DNA of 64,000 nt, from NCBI RefSeq assembly GCF_004217145.1, contig NZ_SHKR01000011.1, forward strand, positions 558,001-622,000, in the 5' to 3' direction. The first letter of the stretch is position 1, and every line of letters begins with the position of its first letter. This DNA comes from Kribbella rubisoli. Its GTDB lineage: Bacteria; Actinomycetota; Actinomycetes; Propionibacteriales; Kribbellaceae. A program made the translations under genes and the position numbers. A model generated the notes under the pieces. That model saw only the letters and a list, made by a program, of their open reading frames with translations. It ran no database searches and was not told the DNA's origin. Positions 51,428-60,206 of this stretch are shown here, in pieces.

Positions 51428-53728
51428 GTGCGCCAGGTTCAGGGTCGAGTGCCCAACCGCATCCTGACCGGCCCGCTCGTCGGCTTCGCTTGTCTGCTCG
51501 TGTTCCTCGGCGCGCTCGCAGCGGTCACTGGCCTCGACGTCGCCGGCTGGGTGACCGGCGTCGCCTGCGGAGCCGGCCTTGCCGCGCTGCTCGCGCGCGC
51601 GATGGCGCATCACCGTCGTGACGGGCTCGGACCCGCGGACAGAGTGACACTGACTCGCGCGGTCCTCGCCTGCGGGGTGGCGGCGCTCACCGCGGACTCG
51701 TTCGGCAGCCAGTCGCCGGTGGCGATCCTGGTGACGCTCTCGACGATCGGGCTGATTCTCGACGGAGTGGACGGCCAGGTCGCGCGGCGTACCGGCACCG
51801 TTTCGGCGTTCGGCGCACGCTTCGACATGGAGGTCGACGCGTTCCTGGTCATGGTCCTGAGCGTGTACGTCGGCAGTACGACGGGTTGGTGGGTGCTTGC
51901 CATCGGTGCGGCCCGCTATCTGTTCGTGGCGGCCAGCTGGGCGTTGCCGTGGCTGCGCGGTTCGCTCCCGCCTCGCTACTGGGCCAAGGTCGTCGCCGCG
52001 ATCCAGGGCATCACCCTCACCGCCGCGGCGGCCGGTTTCCTGCCCGATGCCGTGACCACGCTGGTGCTGCTGATCGCCATGGCACTGCTGGCTGAGTCGT
52101 TCGGCCGTCAGATTTGGGGGCTGTGGCGCCAGGCCGGAAGCCCGCCCGGCACTCGTGCCGCGTTGACGTCGGCACTCGCAGTGCTCCTCGTCTGGGCTGC
52201 GCTCCTCGTGCCCGACCACACCACCAACCTGTCGCCGGCCGCCTTCCTCCGGATCCCGCTCGAAGGCCTGGTGTTTGTCCTCCTGGTCTGCCTACTGCCA
52301 GCGAGACTCGCGAGGGTCCTCGCTCTGATCGGCGGTCTCGCCGTCGGGGTGCTGCTGATTCTGCGGCTGCTCGACAGGGGCTTCTACTTCGCCTTCGACC
52401 GCGCCTTCCACCCCGTGTACGACGCGGCGTACGTCGGCTCCGCGCTGGGCCTGCTCAGCGACTCGATCGGCCGCGTCGGCGCCATCGCGGTCTTCATCGG
52501 AGCCGGACTCCTCCTTGTGGCCCTGCTCGCTCTGCTGCCGCTGTCGGCAATGCGGGTGACCCGGCTCGTGGCCAGACACCGGCGGCCGACGCTCCGGGTC
52601 GTAGCCGTCCTGGCCGTGATCTCGATCGTGCCCGCGCTGACCGGCGCCTGGCCGGAGCCCGTACGACAGCCCGTCTCGACCTCCGCAGCCCGGCTCGCCA
52701 CGCAGGTCCGTGACGACCTCCGCGACCAGCGGGAGTTCGTACAGGCGCTCAAGCAGGATCCCTTCCGCAACACCCCGGGCAACGAGCTGCTCACCGGCCT
52801 GAGAGGTAAGGACGTGCTCCTGGTCTTCGTCGAGAGCTACGGACGCACGGCGCTCGATTATCCGGTCGTTGGGTCGGCGCTCGAGGCCGGGGACCGACGG
52901 CTGCAGCAGGCCGGCTTCTCCTCGCGCAGCGGCTTCCTCACCTCACCGACCTTCGGCGGAATCAGCTGGCTGGCGCACTCCACCCTGCAGTCCGGGCTGT
53001 GGGTGAACAACCAGCAGCGGTACGACCACCTGGTCACGCTCGACCGGGTCACCCTCACCGACGCGTTCGGCCGGGCCGGCTGGCGGACGGTCGCCGACGT
53101 ACCGTCCAACAACGAGGACTGGTCGGTGGCGAAGACCTACTACCACTACGACATGGTGTACGACCGCCGGAACGTGGGGTACGCCGGGCCGTCGTTCAGC
53201 TATGCCTCGATGCCTGACCAGTACACCCTGGCCGCGCTCCAGCGGCTGGAGCTGGACAAGCCGAACCGGGCTCCCGTAATGGCCGAGGTCGACCTGGTCT
53301 CCAGCCACACGCCCTGGGCGCCGCTCCCCCGGATGGTCGACTGGAGCCAGGTGGGCGACGGCTCCGTCTTCGACCCGATGCCGGCCGAGGGCGACGCGCC
53401 GGAAGACGTATGGCGAAAGCCGGACCAGGTGAAGGCCGCCTACGCACAGTCTATTGCCTACTCGCTAGACGCTCTGACCTCGTTCGTCCAGCAACTCCAC
53501 GACCGCAACCTGGTACTCGTCGTCCTCGGCGACCATCAGCCGGCGAGCATCGTGTCCGGCAACGGAGCGAGCCACGACGTACCCGTGAGCATCATCGCCG
53601 CCGACCCAGCCGTGACAGATCGCGCAGCCGGCTGGGGCTGGCAGACCGGACTGCGACCAGCCGCCGGCACACCGCCCTGGCCGATGGACACCTTCCGCGA
53701 CCGCTTCCTCACCACCTACGCCCGCTAG
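51428..53728 (+). CDS. Fusion: CDP-alcohol phosphatidyltransferase plus sulfatase/LTA-synthase-like domain
   Basis: 766 aa. Residues about 1-235: membrane CDP-alcohol phosphatidyltransferase with DG-QV-AR then G-ARF-D-MEV-D (the DGxxAR...GxxxDxxxD motif). Residues about 240-430: more membrane helices. Residues about 455-766: an alkaline-phosphatase-superfamily domain with VLLVFVESYGR, HTPWAPLP and LGDHQPA, as in phosphoglycerol-transferase-like sulfatases. No formylglycine CxPxR is seen. It probably makes and modifies an envelope phospholipid. GTG start with CGGAGG upstream. Confidence 0.85.
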   Translation: MRQVQGRVPNRILTGPLVGFACLLVFLGALAAVTGLDVAGWVTGVACGAGLAALLARAMAHHRRDGLGPADRVTLTRAVLACGVAALTADSFGSQSPVAILVTLSTIGLILDGVDGQVARRTGTVSAFGARFDMEVDAFLVMVLSVYVGSTTGWWVLAIGAARYLFVAASWALPWLRGSLPPRYWAKVVAAIQGITLTAAAAGFLPDAVTTLVLLIAMALLAESFGRQIWGLWRQAGSPPGTRAALTSALAVLLVWAALLVPDHTTNLSPAAFLRIPLEGLVFVLLVCLLPARLARVLALIGGLAVGVLLILRLLDRGFYFAFDRAFHPVYDAAYVGSALGLLSDSIGRVGAIAVFIGAGLLLVALLALLPLSAMRVTRLVARHRRPTLRVVAVLAVISIVPALTGAWPEPVRQPVSTSAARLATQVRDDLRDQREFVQALKQDPFRNTPGNELLTGLRGKDVLLVFVESYGRTALDYPVVGSALEAGDRRLQQAGFSSRSGFLTSPTFGGISWLAHSTLQSGLWVNNQQRYDHLVTLDRVTLTDAFGRAGWRTVADVPSNNEDWSVAKTYYHYDMVYDRRNVGYAGPSFSYASMPDQYTLAALQRLELDKPNRAPVMAEVDLVSSHTPWAPLPRMVDWSQVGDGSVFDPMPAEGDAPEDVWRKPDQVKAAYAQSIAYSLDALTSFVQQLHDRNLVLVVLGDHQPASIVSGNGASHDVPVSIIAADPAVTDRAAGWGWQTGLRPAAGTPPWPMDTFRDRFLTTYAR

Positions 53729-53740
53729 TACCGCAGTCGG

Positions 53741-54220
53741 TCACTTGGCTGGGGTCAGTTGCTGGGCCAGGTATTGCTGGAGGCCGATGCGGTCGATGGC
53801 GTCGAGTTGGCTTTCGAACCAGTCGACATGGTTCTCTTCGTCGCGGACCATTTCCTCGAAGACGGCCGCGGAGCCGTGGTCGCCGAGGTCGTGGCACTCC
53901 TTCGCGGCGGCGTTGAACTGGGCGACCGCGGCGAGCTCGCCGTCGAGACCGAGGCGGAGCATCTCCTGGGCGTCCTCGCCGACGGCGATAGGTCCGAGCT
54001 TCTGGAGGTTCGGGTGGCCGTCGAACAGCAGGATGCGGCTGATCAGCGCGTCGGCATCCTTCATCTCGTCGATGGACAGGTCGTAGAACGCCTTGCCCAG
54101 CCGGCCGAAGCCCCAGTTGTCGAGCATCCTGGCTTCCAGGAAGTACCCGTTGATCACCGTCAGTTCGAGCGTCAGCGCCTCGTTGAGCAGCACCACGACG
54201 CGTGGGTCAACCGGTTGCAC
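53741..54220 (-). CDS. bfr: Bacterioferritin
   Basis: 159 aa. Ferritin four-helix bundle: LLNEALTLELTVINGYFL, LSIDEMKDADALISRILLFDG, GLDGELAAVAQFNAAAKEC and RDEENHVDWFESQL. The haem Met is present (DEM), as are Glu 18-, 51-, 94- and 127-type and His 130-type ligands, but the usual His 54 of EMKHAD is Asp here. GTG at 54220 has GGAGG 6 nt upstream. It overlaps bfd by 14 nt. Confidence 0.93.
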   Translation of the reverse strand: MQPVDPRVVVLLNEALTLELTVINGYFLEARMLDNWGFGRLGKAFYDLSIDEMKDADALISRILLFDGHPNLQKLGPIAVGEDAQEMLRLGLDGELAAVAQFNAAAKECHDLGDHGSAAVFEEMVRDEENHVDWFESQLDAIDRIGLQQYLAQQLTPAK

Positions 54221-54416
54221 TTGCCACCTCCGTGAGCGACTGTGCCGAGACAGACCTCCCATGCTGGCACAACAATCGCTTCACGGAGAAGACACAACTG
54301 CCGCAATTCCGCCCCGCCCCGGTCGCCCCGCACACCTGCGCAAGCGTCCGGGCGCCGTCGTCGATGCTCCGACGGACGTCCCGGTCACTGACGACCTCAC
54401 AGTGGCAGACGATCAC
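54207..54416 (-). CDS. bfd: Bacterioferritin-associated ferredoxin (BFD-like [2Fe-2S])
   Basis: 69 aa. Four cysteines bind the cluster: MIVCHC at the start and GRNCGSC in the middle, with the DRDVRRSIDDGARTLAQVCGATGAG helix pattern between. It delivers electrons to Bfr to release iron. GTG start with TAGCCT 7 nt upstream and an IdeR-like box over the promoter. Confidence 0.93.
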   Translation of the reverse strand: MIVCHCEVVSDRDVRRSIDDGARTLAQVCGATGAGRNCGSCVFSVKRLLCQHGRSVSAQSLTEVASATG

Positions 54417-54435
54417 ACAGGAAAGGCTACCCTAA
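54417..54435 (-). promoter_or_regulatory. Putative DtxR/IdeR iron box over the bfd promoter
   Basis: On the minus strand the 19-mer reads TTAGGGTAGCCTTTCCTGT and matches TTAGGTTAGGCTAACCTAA at 13 of 19 positions. It contains the -10 TAGCCT (54424-54429) and ends at the GTG. Confidence 0.55.
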
Positions 54436-54475
54436 CGACCCGGCCTAAGCATGGTCGCGTCCATCACACGAACGG

Positions 54476-54793
54476 CTAGCGGACGCCGGTCCAGATGACT
54501 CGGTTGTCAAAGGTCCCACGCTCGGCGGCCTTGGCGGCTCGGGTCGTTTCGAGGTCTTCCCTGGTTGTGCCCAGGTCGGCCGCCAAGGCGTAGACGACCT
54601 CGAGGATGTCCGCAAGCTCCTCGACGGCGGCCTCTCCGTCGGCAGCAAGAAACTCGTCAACCTCCTCCAGCAACTTGTCCCGCAGCCGACGCCGGTACTC
54701 CGCAGCCCCGGCCCGGTAGATGACCGGCTCAGCACCACTCCCCCGAATGATCTCCGGAATCCGATCCCTCACAAGCTTCCCGTCAGCATTCAT
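54476..54793 (-). CDS. MazG-like/phosphoribosyl-ATP-pyrophosphohydrolase-type NTP pyrophosphohydrolase
   Basis: 105 aa. KLVRDRIPEIIRG then LRDKLLEEVDEFLAADGEAAVEELADILEVVYALA gives the E-x2-E...E-x2-D metal site of all-alpha NTP pyrophosphohydrolases. A house-cleaning role on aberrant nucleotides is typical. ATG at 54793 is chosen for GGAGG 5 nt upstream. The region from here to 55114 has one weak ORF and a terminator. Confidence 0.87.
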   Translation of the reverse strand: MNADGKLVRDRIPEIIRGSGAEPVIYRAGAAEYRRRLRDKLLEEVDEFLAADGEAAVEELADILEVVYALAADLGTTREDLETTRAAKAAERGTFDNRVIWTGVR

Positions 54794-54822
54794 CTGTTCC
54801 TCCATCACGCCCAGACCCTAGT

Positions 54823-55053
54823 TCAGCGCAGTGTGGAAGCCGGTCCGGTGAATGCGAACTTCGTTTCCGTTCGTGCGATGTCGACCTGATACATGACGTA
54901 CAGCCGCAGCGGCGTGCAGTACTCGTATGGCCTGCTCCTGCAGGATAGGAACCTGTATCGGCACTCGACCACCACTCCAGTCAGCGGCAGGCACCGGGTG
55001 ACGGCGACCAAGCTCGGGAGCGGGTGGACGAGCGTCCACGCCTCACGCACCAT
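54823..55053 (-). CDS. Possible small protein, weak support
   Basis: 76 codons from ATG at 55053 with moderate third-position GC. The sequence has beta-like hydrophobic runs (LTGVVVECRYRFL, LRLYVMYQVDIA). No family is recognised, no RBS is clear, and an overlapping plus-strand ORF (54893-55078) is nearly as plausible. It may equally be a decayed gene or non-coding. Confidence 0.25.
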   Translation of the reverse strand: MVREAWTLVHPLPSLVAVTRCLPLTGVVVECRYRFLSCRSRPYEYCTPLRLYVMYQVDIARTETKFAFTGPASTLR

Positions 55054-55081
55054 GGGCAGTCCTCTAACCGGCGAATAGGCC

Positions 55082-55109
55082 GAGGGGCGCCTCCAGGGAG
55101 GCGCCCCTC
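55082..55109 (-). terminator. Terminator after the heparinase-like gene
   Basis: GAGGGGCGCCTCC and GGAGGCGCCCCTC form a perfect 13-bp stem with a minimal loop, 5 bp past the stop at 55115. Confidence 0.8.
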
Positions 55110-55114
55110 AGGTG

Positions 55115-57070
55115 TCAGCCGGCGCGGTAGAGGGAGCCGCCGCCGGAGATGGCGATGCTGGTGGCTTTACCGCCGACGTTGAGGTTGACGATGAACGTCG
55201 TACCGGACTGGCGGACGCTGTAGGTGACCGAGCCGGTCGAGCGGACCGGGACGACGAACGACAGGATCGACGCCGTCGTGCCGGAGCGGGCCAGCATGAG
55301 GGTCGGCGCGGACTTGCGGACGAAGCTGCTCGGGTAGACCCAGCCTTGGATCGGATTCGTCTGGGCCTGCTTGACCAGGATCGCGCCTGCGGGCAGCGCC
55401 TGCTTGAACGGGATCTGGAACAGGATCGTCTTCGTCGTGTCGCCAGGCGCAGCCGCAACCGCGGTGGTCCGCGAGTACACACTCGCCCGCTGATCGGACG
55501 GCAGATGCCACAGCGTCTGGAACGCCTGAGCCGTCCTCGCCGACGCGCGGTCCCACGTCACCAGCAAATCCGGGTCCTTGAGCACCAGGACCGAACGCAC
55601 GCGACTGATCCCACTCCCGGGTGCGTCGCTGAACACATAGGCCTCGGCATTCGTCTTCACCGATGACGCGGTCAGCCGGGTCGTCGGGTTCAGGTACGTC
55701 GACAGTGGCGTCGTCATGTCGCTGTGCGCGTTAGGGCTCACGACCCAGGTCCGATAAGCGCCGGCGTTGTACGCCGCATACCCGCCGTCGACGATGATGT
55801 CCCGCCCGCGCGCCGTGTACGTGATGCTCGTGTGGTCGAAGTGCCCGTGGAACGCCCGCGGCGGACCGAACCTGATGCTGTACGACGACTCACCCGTGAA
55901 CCCACGCGCCGCGTCGGTACCCCAACCGGTCCGCCCGAACACGTAGCCGGCCGAGTAGATCCCGACCCGCCACGGCGGCGCCGTACCCTGCGCGCCGAAG
56001 GATCCGGCGTACTCCAGCGGCGTACCCACCCACGGGTACGTCGACTGCACCTCGGTGTCGCCGAGCTGATGGAGCTTGCCGAGCGAGTTCGTTGCCAAGG
56101 CCAAGAACTTCGCCAGCAACGCGCGCCGCGTCGAGATCGTCGTACCGGGGTCGACTCCGCAGTTCTGCATCACGGCGATCGCTCGGCCCCAGAGCGAGTA
56201 GTTGAACGACGCGTACCCGGTCGACTGTTCGTTGGTCGCACCCTGGGAATCGATCGAAGTCGTGATGCCTGCCGCGAACCGTTGCTGTGCAAGGTTCTTG
56301 TAGTCGGTGCGATTGAGCGTGCACCCGACGCCGAACAGCGCGATGCTCTCGTCCGTACCGTGGTTCCACGCACCGCTCCAGTAGTTCGTCAGGAACCTCG
56401 CGTGACTCAGCAACGCCGTGTCCAGCCAGGCGTAGCGGGTCGGCAGTGTGGTGACCTTCAGCCCGGACAGGATCGCCTGGCGCAGGCAGATGAGCACGTT
56501 CGTCCGGTGCATCGTGGACTCCCACGCGCCCACGTTCGCCTTCCACGAGTACGGGTTGTCGCGGTACCAGTCGTACGCGATCGTGTTGACCCGCGTCAGC
56601 GCGGTCAGATCGCCTTGGCCGGCCGCGACGATGCCCTGCCCGAGCCAACGCAGCGAGTGGAACCACATGTACCAACTGGCGTTCTTGTACGGGTTCGACG
56701 CCCAGTTGATGTTGCCGCCGCCGTTGCCGACCTTGTACGCCGCGTACGGTCCCCACTGGAACTTGTCGGCGTACAGGTTCGCCACCGGGTTCGTCCTCTC
56801 GATCCCGCTGAACCCCGGACACGCGTAGAACGGCGCCGCGAGCGACTGGACTTTGTTGTTGGCACCGATGTCCGTCGCCGGCGGAGCAGTCGGCGGTACG
56901 ACATTGGTTGCCCCCGGCACGAATTGCGCCTCGAGCGGATCCTCCGGCCCGGGCACGATCTGGATGCCCGGCGTAGCTTCCGGCGTACGTGTTTGCCCTG
57001 TTGCCGTTCCCGCTCCCAGCACGAGAACGACGATCCCCGCGGCCAGTCCGGCCGCTCCCCTGAATCGCAT
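55115..57070 (-). CDS. Secreted heparinase II/III-like polysaccharide lyase
   Basis: 651 aa with a Sec signal peptide (1-26). Residues about 80-380 form an alpha/alpha toroid with conserved Trp/Tyr/Asn/His (NYWSGAWNHGTDESIALFG, TNEQSTGYASFNYSLW). Residues 400-651 are beta-rich with GPPRAFHGHFDHTSITYTARGRDIIVDGGY, the typical heparinase II/III core His/Tyr block. The polysaccharide is unknown. ATG at 57070 with GGGGGTG upstream. Confidence 0.88.
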   Translation of the reverse strand: MRFRGAAGLAAGIVVLVLGAGTATGQTRTPEATPGIQIVPGPEDPLEAQFVPGATNVVPPTAPPATDIGANNKVQSLAAPFYACPGFSGIERTNPVANLYADKFQWGPYAAYKVGNGGGNINWASNPYKNASWYMWFHSLRWLGQGIVAAGQGDLTALTRVNTIAYDWYRDNPYSWKANVGAWESTMHRTNVLICLRQAILSGLKVTTLPTRYAWLDTALLSHARFLTNYWSGAWNHGTDESIALFGVGCTLNRTDYKNLAQQRFAAGITTSIDSQGATNEQSTGYASFNYSLWGRAIAVMQNCGVDPGTTISTRRALLAKFLALATNSLGKLHQLGDTEVQSTYPWVGTPLEYAGSFGAQGTAPPWRVGIYSAGYVFGRTGWGTDAARGFTGESSYSIRFGPPRAFHGHFDHTSITYTARGRDIIVDGGYAAYNAGAYRTWVVSPNAHSDMTTPLSTYLNPTTRLTASSVKTNAEAYVFSDAPGSGISRVRSVLVLKDPDLLVTWDRASARTAQAFQTLWHLPSDQRASVYSRTTAVAAAPGDTTKTILFQIPFKQALPAGAILVKQAQTNPIQGWVYPSSFVRKSAPTLMLARSGTTASILSFVVPVRSTGSVTYSVRQSGTTFIVNLNVGGKATSIAISGGGSLYRAG

Positions 57071-57205
57071 GCTGTTGCACCCCCACTGCTCGCACCACGG
57101 TCGGCACGCAGATTCAGCGGGGGCGGACAGCTCTCCGAGGTTCAGTTTTCCTACTAACCTCGATGCAGCCGCAGCGCAGAAGGTTGCGGCAGGGATGATG
57201 GGGCG

Positions 57206-57811
57206 GTGTCGATTGCCGCGAACCATGAGTTGACTCCGCAGACCAACACCGGCCGCCCAGGGCGTTTGATCCTGCTGAACGGCACCTCGAGCTCCGGGAA
57301 GTCGAGCATCGCCGAGGAACTGCTGGCCACGTTGGACGGCGCGTGGTTCCATCTGGCGATCGACCGGTTCCATAGCGTTCGCGCCCGGCGTGACTGGACC
57401 GAGGAGACTTTCTTACCCGTCTTCCAGCGCACGGTCCTCGGGTTCCATCGGGCCGTGGCGGGGATGGCCGCGGCGGGCAACGACGTGGTTGTCGATCACA
57501 TCCTCGGCGAACGCTGGCGACTCGAGGACTGCCTGACGGTCTTCGACGGCCTCCCCGTCCTCTTCGTAGGCGTCCGCTGCTCCCTGCCCGAACTGGAACG
57601 GCGCGAACGCGAGCGCGGGAACCGGACCATCGGCAGAGCCGCGGTCCAGTTCCCGCTCGTGCATCAGCATGGCAAGTACGACGTGGAGGTCGACTCGGAA
57701 CACAACACCCCCGCTGAGTGCGCCGCCCTCATCCGCGACCGTCTCGGCCAGGCTCCTCCGGCGGCCTTCGACGAGCTGCGGTCAGCCCATGGTTTTCTGG
57801 CCGTCGATTGA
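57206..57811 (+). CDS. Chloramphenicol phosphotransferase-like P-loop kinase
   Basis: 201 aa. P-loop LNGTSSSGKSS, catalytic-type Asp in HLAIDRFH, VVDHILGE and VGVRCSLPELERRERERGNRTIG, as in the CPT family. It may confer phosphorylation of chloramphenicol-like compounds or another small alcohol. GTG at 57206. The 3' end overlaps the convergent DinB gene by 30 nt. Confidence 0.88.
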   Translation: MSIAANHELTPQTNTGRPGRLILLNGTSSSGKSSIAEELLATLDGAWFHLAIDRFHSVRARRDWTEETFLPVFQRTVLGFHRAVAGMAAAGNDVVVDHILGERWRLEDCLTVFDGLPVLFVGVRCSLPELERRERERGNRTIGRAAVQFPLVHQHGKYDVEVDSEHNTPAECAALIRDRLGQAPPAAFDELRSAHGFLAVD

Positions 57812-58300
57812 CTCCCGGATGATGTCGGCGTGGCCGGCGTGCTGGGCGGTTTCAGCGGTGATGTGCAGGAAGACGCGGCGAACCGACCAGAAGACGCCCG
57901 GGGGCTGCCACGGAGCGGCGGGCAGTTCGTACGACGCGTCGAGGTCGAGCGCGCGCACCAAGTCGTCGGTGGCGGCGGCGATCTTCTCGTACTCCGCGAG
58001 TACGCCGGCCAGCGTCTCGCCCTCGACCAGCCGGAACTGGTTCTCCCACGCCGCGATCACCTCAGGCGTGTACTCCGTCGGCGTCGCCGCGCTCTCCCCC
58101 TTGCCCTGAGCGAAGTCGGCCCAGTGCTGCTCGACCGACGCGACATGCTTGATCAGCCCACCGACCGTCAGCGCACTGACCGTACTGCGGGTGTTCGCCT
58201 GCTCGTCCGTCAGACCCTGCGCGGTGTGCCGCAGGAAGCCCCGGTGCTTGGCCAGGAAGTCGAGAATGTCTTGCCGCTCACCGCTCTGGTTCGTCGTCAT
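57782..58300 (-). CDS. DinB-family protein (DUF664-like)
   Basis: 172 aa. Four-helix bundle with the three metal His expected: LIKHVASVEQHW and LHITAETAQHAGHADIIRE. Possible thiol-dependent transferase using mycothiol. ATG at 58300 with TAGAGT 6 nt upstream (58307-58312), so probably leaderless. Confidence 0.9.
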   Translation of the reverse strand: MTTNQSGERQDILDFLAKHRGFLRHTAQGLTDEQANTRSTVSALTVGGLIKHVASVEQHWADFAQGKGESAATPTEYTPEVIAAWENQFRLVEGETLAGVLAEYEKIAAATDDLVRALDLDASYELPAAPWQPPGVFWSVRRVFLHITAETAQHAGHADIIRESIDGQKTMG

Positions 58301-58306
58301 ACCCTG

Positions 58307-58312
58307 ACTCTA
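58307..58312 (-). promoter_or_regulatory. -10 hexamer TAGAGT of the DinB gene
   Basis: TAGAGT on the minus strand, then 6 nt, then ATG at 58300. Confidence 0.55.
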
Positions 58313-58451
58313 GGGACAGAACCGGCCAGATACTGACCTCTTCTCCAAGAAGAGGGACGCGCGCCGGTCGTCCCAGGTATCGTGACCCGAGGCTGGCTGG
58401 GGGACAACCTTTGTACACAAGGGGTTTTCGAGCTGAGGGGGTTCCGAACAC

Positions 58452-59276
58452 ATGGGAACGATCACTACCAGCGACGGCACCGAGATCTTCTTCAAGGACT
58501 GGGGCGAGGGGCAACCGATCGTCTTCAGTCACGGCTGGCCGTTGTCGGCCGACGACTGGGACAACCAGTTGCTGTTCTTTCTCTCGAAGGGCTACCGCGT
58601 CGTCGCACACGACCGCCGCGGGCACGGCCGGTCGACGCAGACCGGTGACGGGCACGACATGGACCACTACGCCGACGACCTGAAGGCTGTCGTCGACCAC
58701 CTCGACCTGCACGACTGCATCCACGTCGGTCACTCGACCGGCGGCGGCGAGGTCACCCACTACCTGGCCCGGCACGGCGAGGACCGGGCCGCGAAGGCAG
58801 CGCTGCTCTGCGCGGTCCCGCCGCTGATGGTGAAGACCGACGCGAACCCGGAGGGCCTGCCCAAGGAGGTCTTCGACGACCTGCAGAACCAGCTCGCCGC
58901 GAACCGTTCACAGTTCTACCGCGCACTTCCCGAAGGGCCGTTCTACGGCTACAACCGGCCCGGCGCGGAACCGTCCGAGGCCGTCATCGCGAACTGGTGG
59001 CGCCAAGGAATGATGGGCGGCGCGAAGGCCCACTACGACGGCATCGTCGCGTTCTCCCAGACCGACTTCACCACCGACCTGCAGCAGATCACCATCCCGG
59101 TCCTCGTGGTCCACAGCGAGGACGACCAGATCGTCCCGTACGCCGACGCCGGTCCGAAGTCGGCCGCGCTGCTCAAGAACGGGGTCCTCAAGACGTACAA
59201 GGACCTCCCGCACGGCCTACCCACGACACACGCCGACGTGGTCAACGCCGACCTGCTCGAGTTCTTCCAGTCCTAG
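58452..59276 (+). CDS. Alpha/beta hydrolase, non-haem chloroperoxidase type
   Basis: 274 aa. Family order is complete: FSHGWPLSADDWDNQ, AHDRRGHGRS, nucleophile GHSTGGGE, Asp in HSEDDQIVPY and His in LPTTHADVVN. Non-haem haloperoxidase-type hydrolases act as esterases or perhydrolases; the physiological substrate is unknown. No signal peptide. Confidence 0.94.
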   Translation: MGTITTSDGTEIFFKDWGEGQPIVFSHGWPLSADDWDNQLLFFLSKGYRVVAHDRRGHGRSTQTGDGHDMDHYADDLKAVVDHLDLHDCIHVGHSTGGGEVTHYLARHGEDRAAKAALLCAVPPLMVKTDANPEGLPKEVFDDLQNQLAANRSQFYRALPEGPFYGYNRPGAEPSEAVIANWWRQGMMGGAKAHYDGIVAFSQTDFTTDLQQITIPVLVVHSEDDQIVPYADAGPKSAALLKNGVLKTYKDLPHGLPTTHADVVNADLLEFFQS

Positions 59277-59357
59277 TCCCGCAGTTCCGGGCACCACAGG
59301 CTTCGTCACGCTCCCGCGCGCCCTCCCGGCGACAGTCGCTTGACGAAAGGCTCATCC

Positions 59358-60173
59358 ATGCACCAGCACCGCACGCGAGTACTCGCCGTACTGGGCGTAG
59401 TACTCGCCCTCGTGCTTGCCGCCGTGACACCGGCGGCGGCATCACACCCGAGCGGCCCCAAACCCACCATTGTCCTGGTCCACGGCGCGTGGGCCGACGG
59501 ATCCAGTTGGCAGAAGGTCACCAACAAGCTCCTCGACGACGGCTACACGGTCCGCGTCCCACCCAACCCACTCCGCAACCTCACGACGGACGCCGCGACG
59601 ATTCGCGACTTCCTGTCGACGCTGTCCGGCCCGATCGTGCTGGTCGGCCACTCGTACGGCGGCGCCGTGATCACCAACGCCGCGACCGGCAACGCGAACG
59701 TCAAGGCACTCGTGTACGTCGACGCCTTCGCCCCCGCCGAGAACGAGACGGTCCTACCGCTGGCAGGTGCCGGGTCCGCGCTCAACGTACCCGACCCGAC
59801 GACCGTGTTCGACTTCGTCCCGTACCCCGGGGCGCCGGCCGGTGATGTCGATCTGTACCTCAAGCACGACACCTTCCTGAACTCGTTCGCCTCCGGGTTG
59901 TCGCACAGCGCCGCGGAGAGGCTCTACCCGTCGCAGCGACCGCTGACCTTCAGCGCCGGCAACGTCCCCTCCGGACCGCCGGCCTGGGCCTCGATCAAGT
60001 CCTGGTACGTCCTCGGCACCAAAGACCTGATCATTACCCCGGCGTCGCAGAACATGATGGCGACCCGGGCCCACTCCATCATCACCCGCATCCCGACCGG
60101 CCACCTCGGACTCATCTCCGATCCCCGCCCGATCACGAAGGTCATCGAAACCGCAGCCCGCTCCACCCGCTGA
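59358..60173 (+). CDS. Secreted alpha/beta hydrolase
   Basis: 271 aa with signal peptide (MHQHRTRVLAVLGVVLALVLAAVTPAAAS). Mature enzyme: VLVHGAWADGSSWQKV, nucleophile GHSYGGAV, AFAPAENET, and His in TGHLGLISDP; the YVLGTKDLIITP segment supplies the Asp. It resembles the MenH-like/salicylate-esterase group. ATG at 59358 has AAAGG upstream. Confidence 0.9.
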   Translation: MHQHRTRVLAVLGVVLALVLAAVTPAAASHPSGPKPTIVLVHGAWADGSSWQKVTNKLLDDGYTVRVPPNPLRNLTTDAATIRDFLSTLSGPIVLVGHSYGGAVITNAATGNANVKALVYVDAFAPAENETVLPLAGAGSALNVPDPTTVFDFVPYPGAPAGDVDLYLKHDTFLNSFASGLSHSAAERLYPSQRPLTFSAGNVPSGPPAWASIKSWYVLGTKDLIITPASQNMMATRAHSIITRIPTGHLGLISDPRPITKVIETAARSTR

Positions 60174-60206
60174 CGAACCGCCGCGGGTCGTTCGCCGCCG
60201 ACCATC

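Noticed and set aside
54893-55078. A 61-codon plus-strand ORF
   Set aside because: No RBS, no family resemblance, and it overlaps an equally weak minus-strand ORF.
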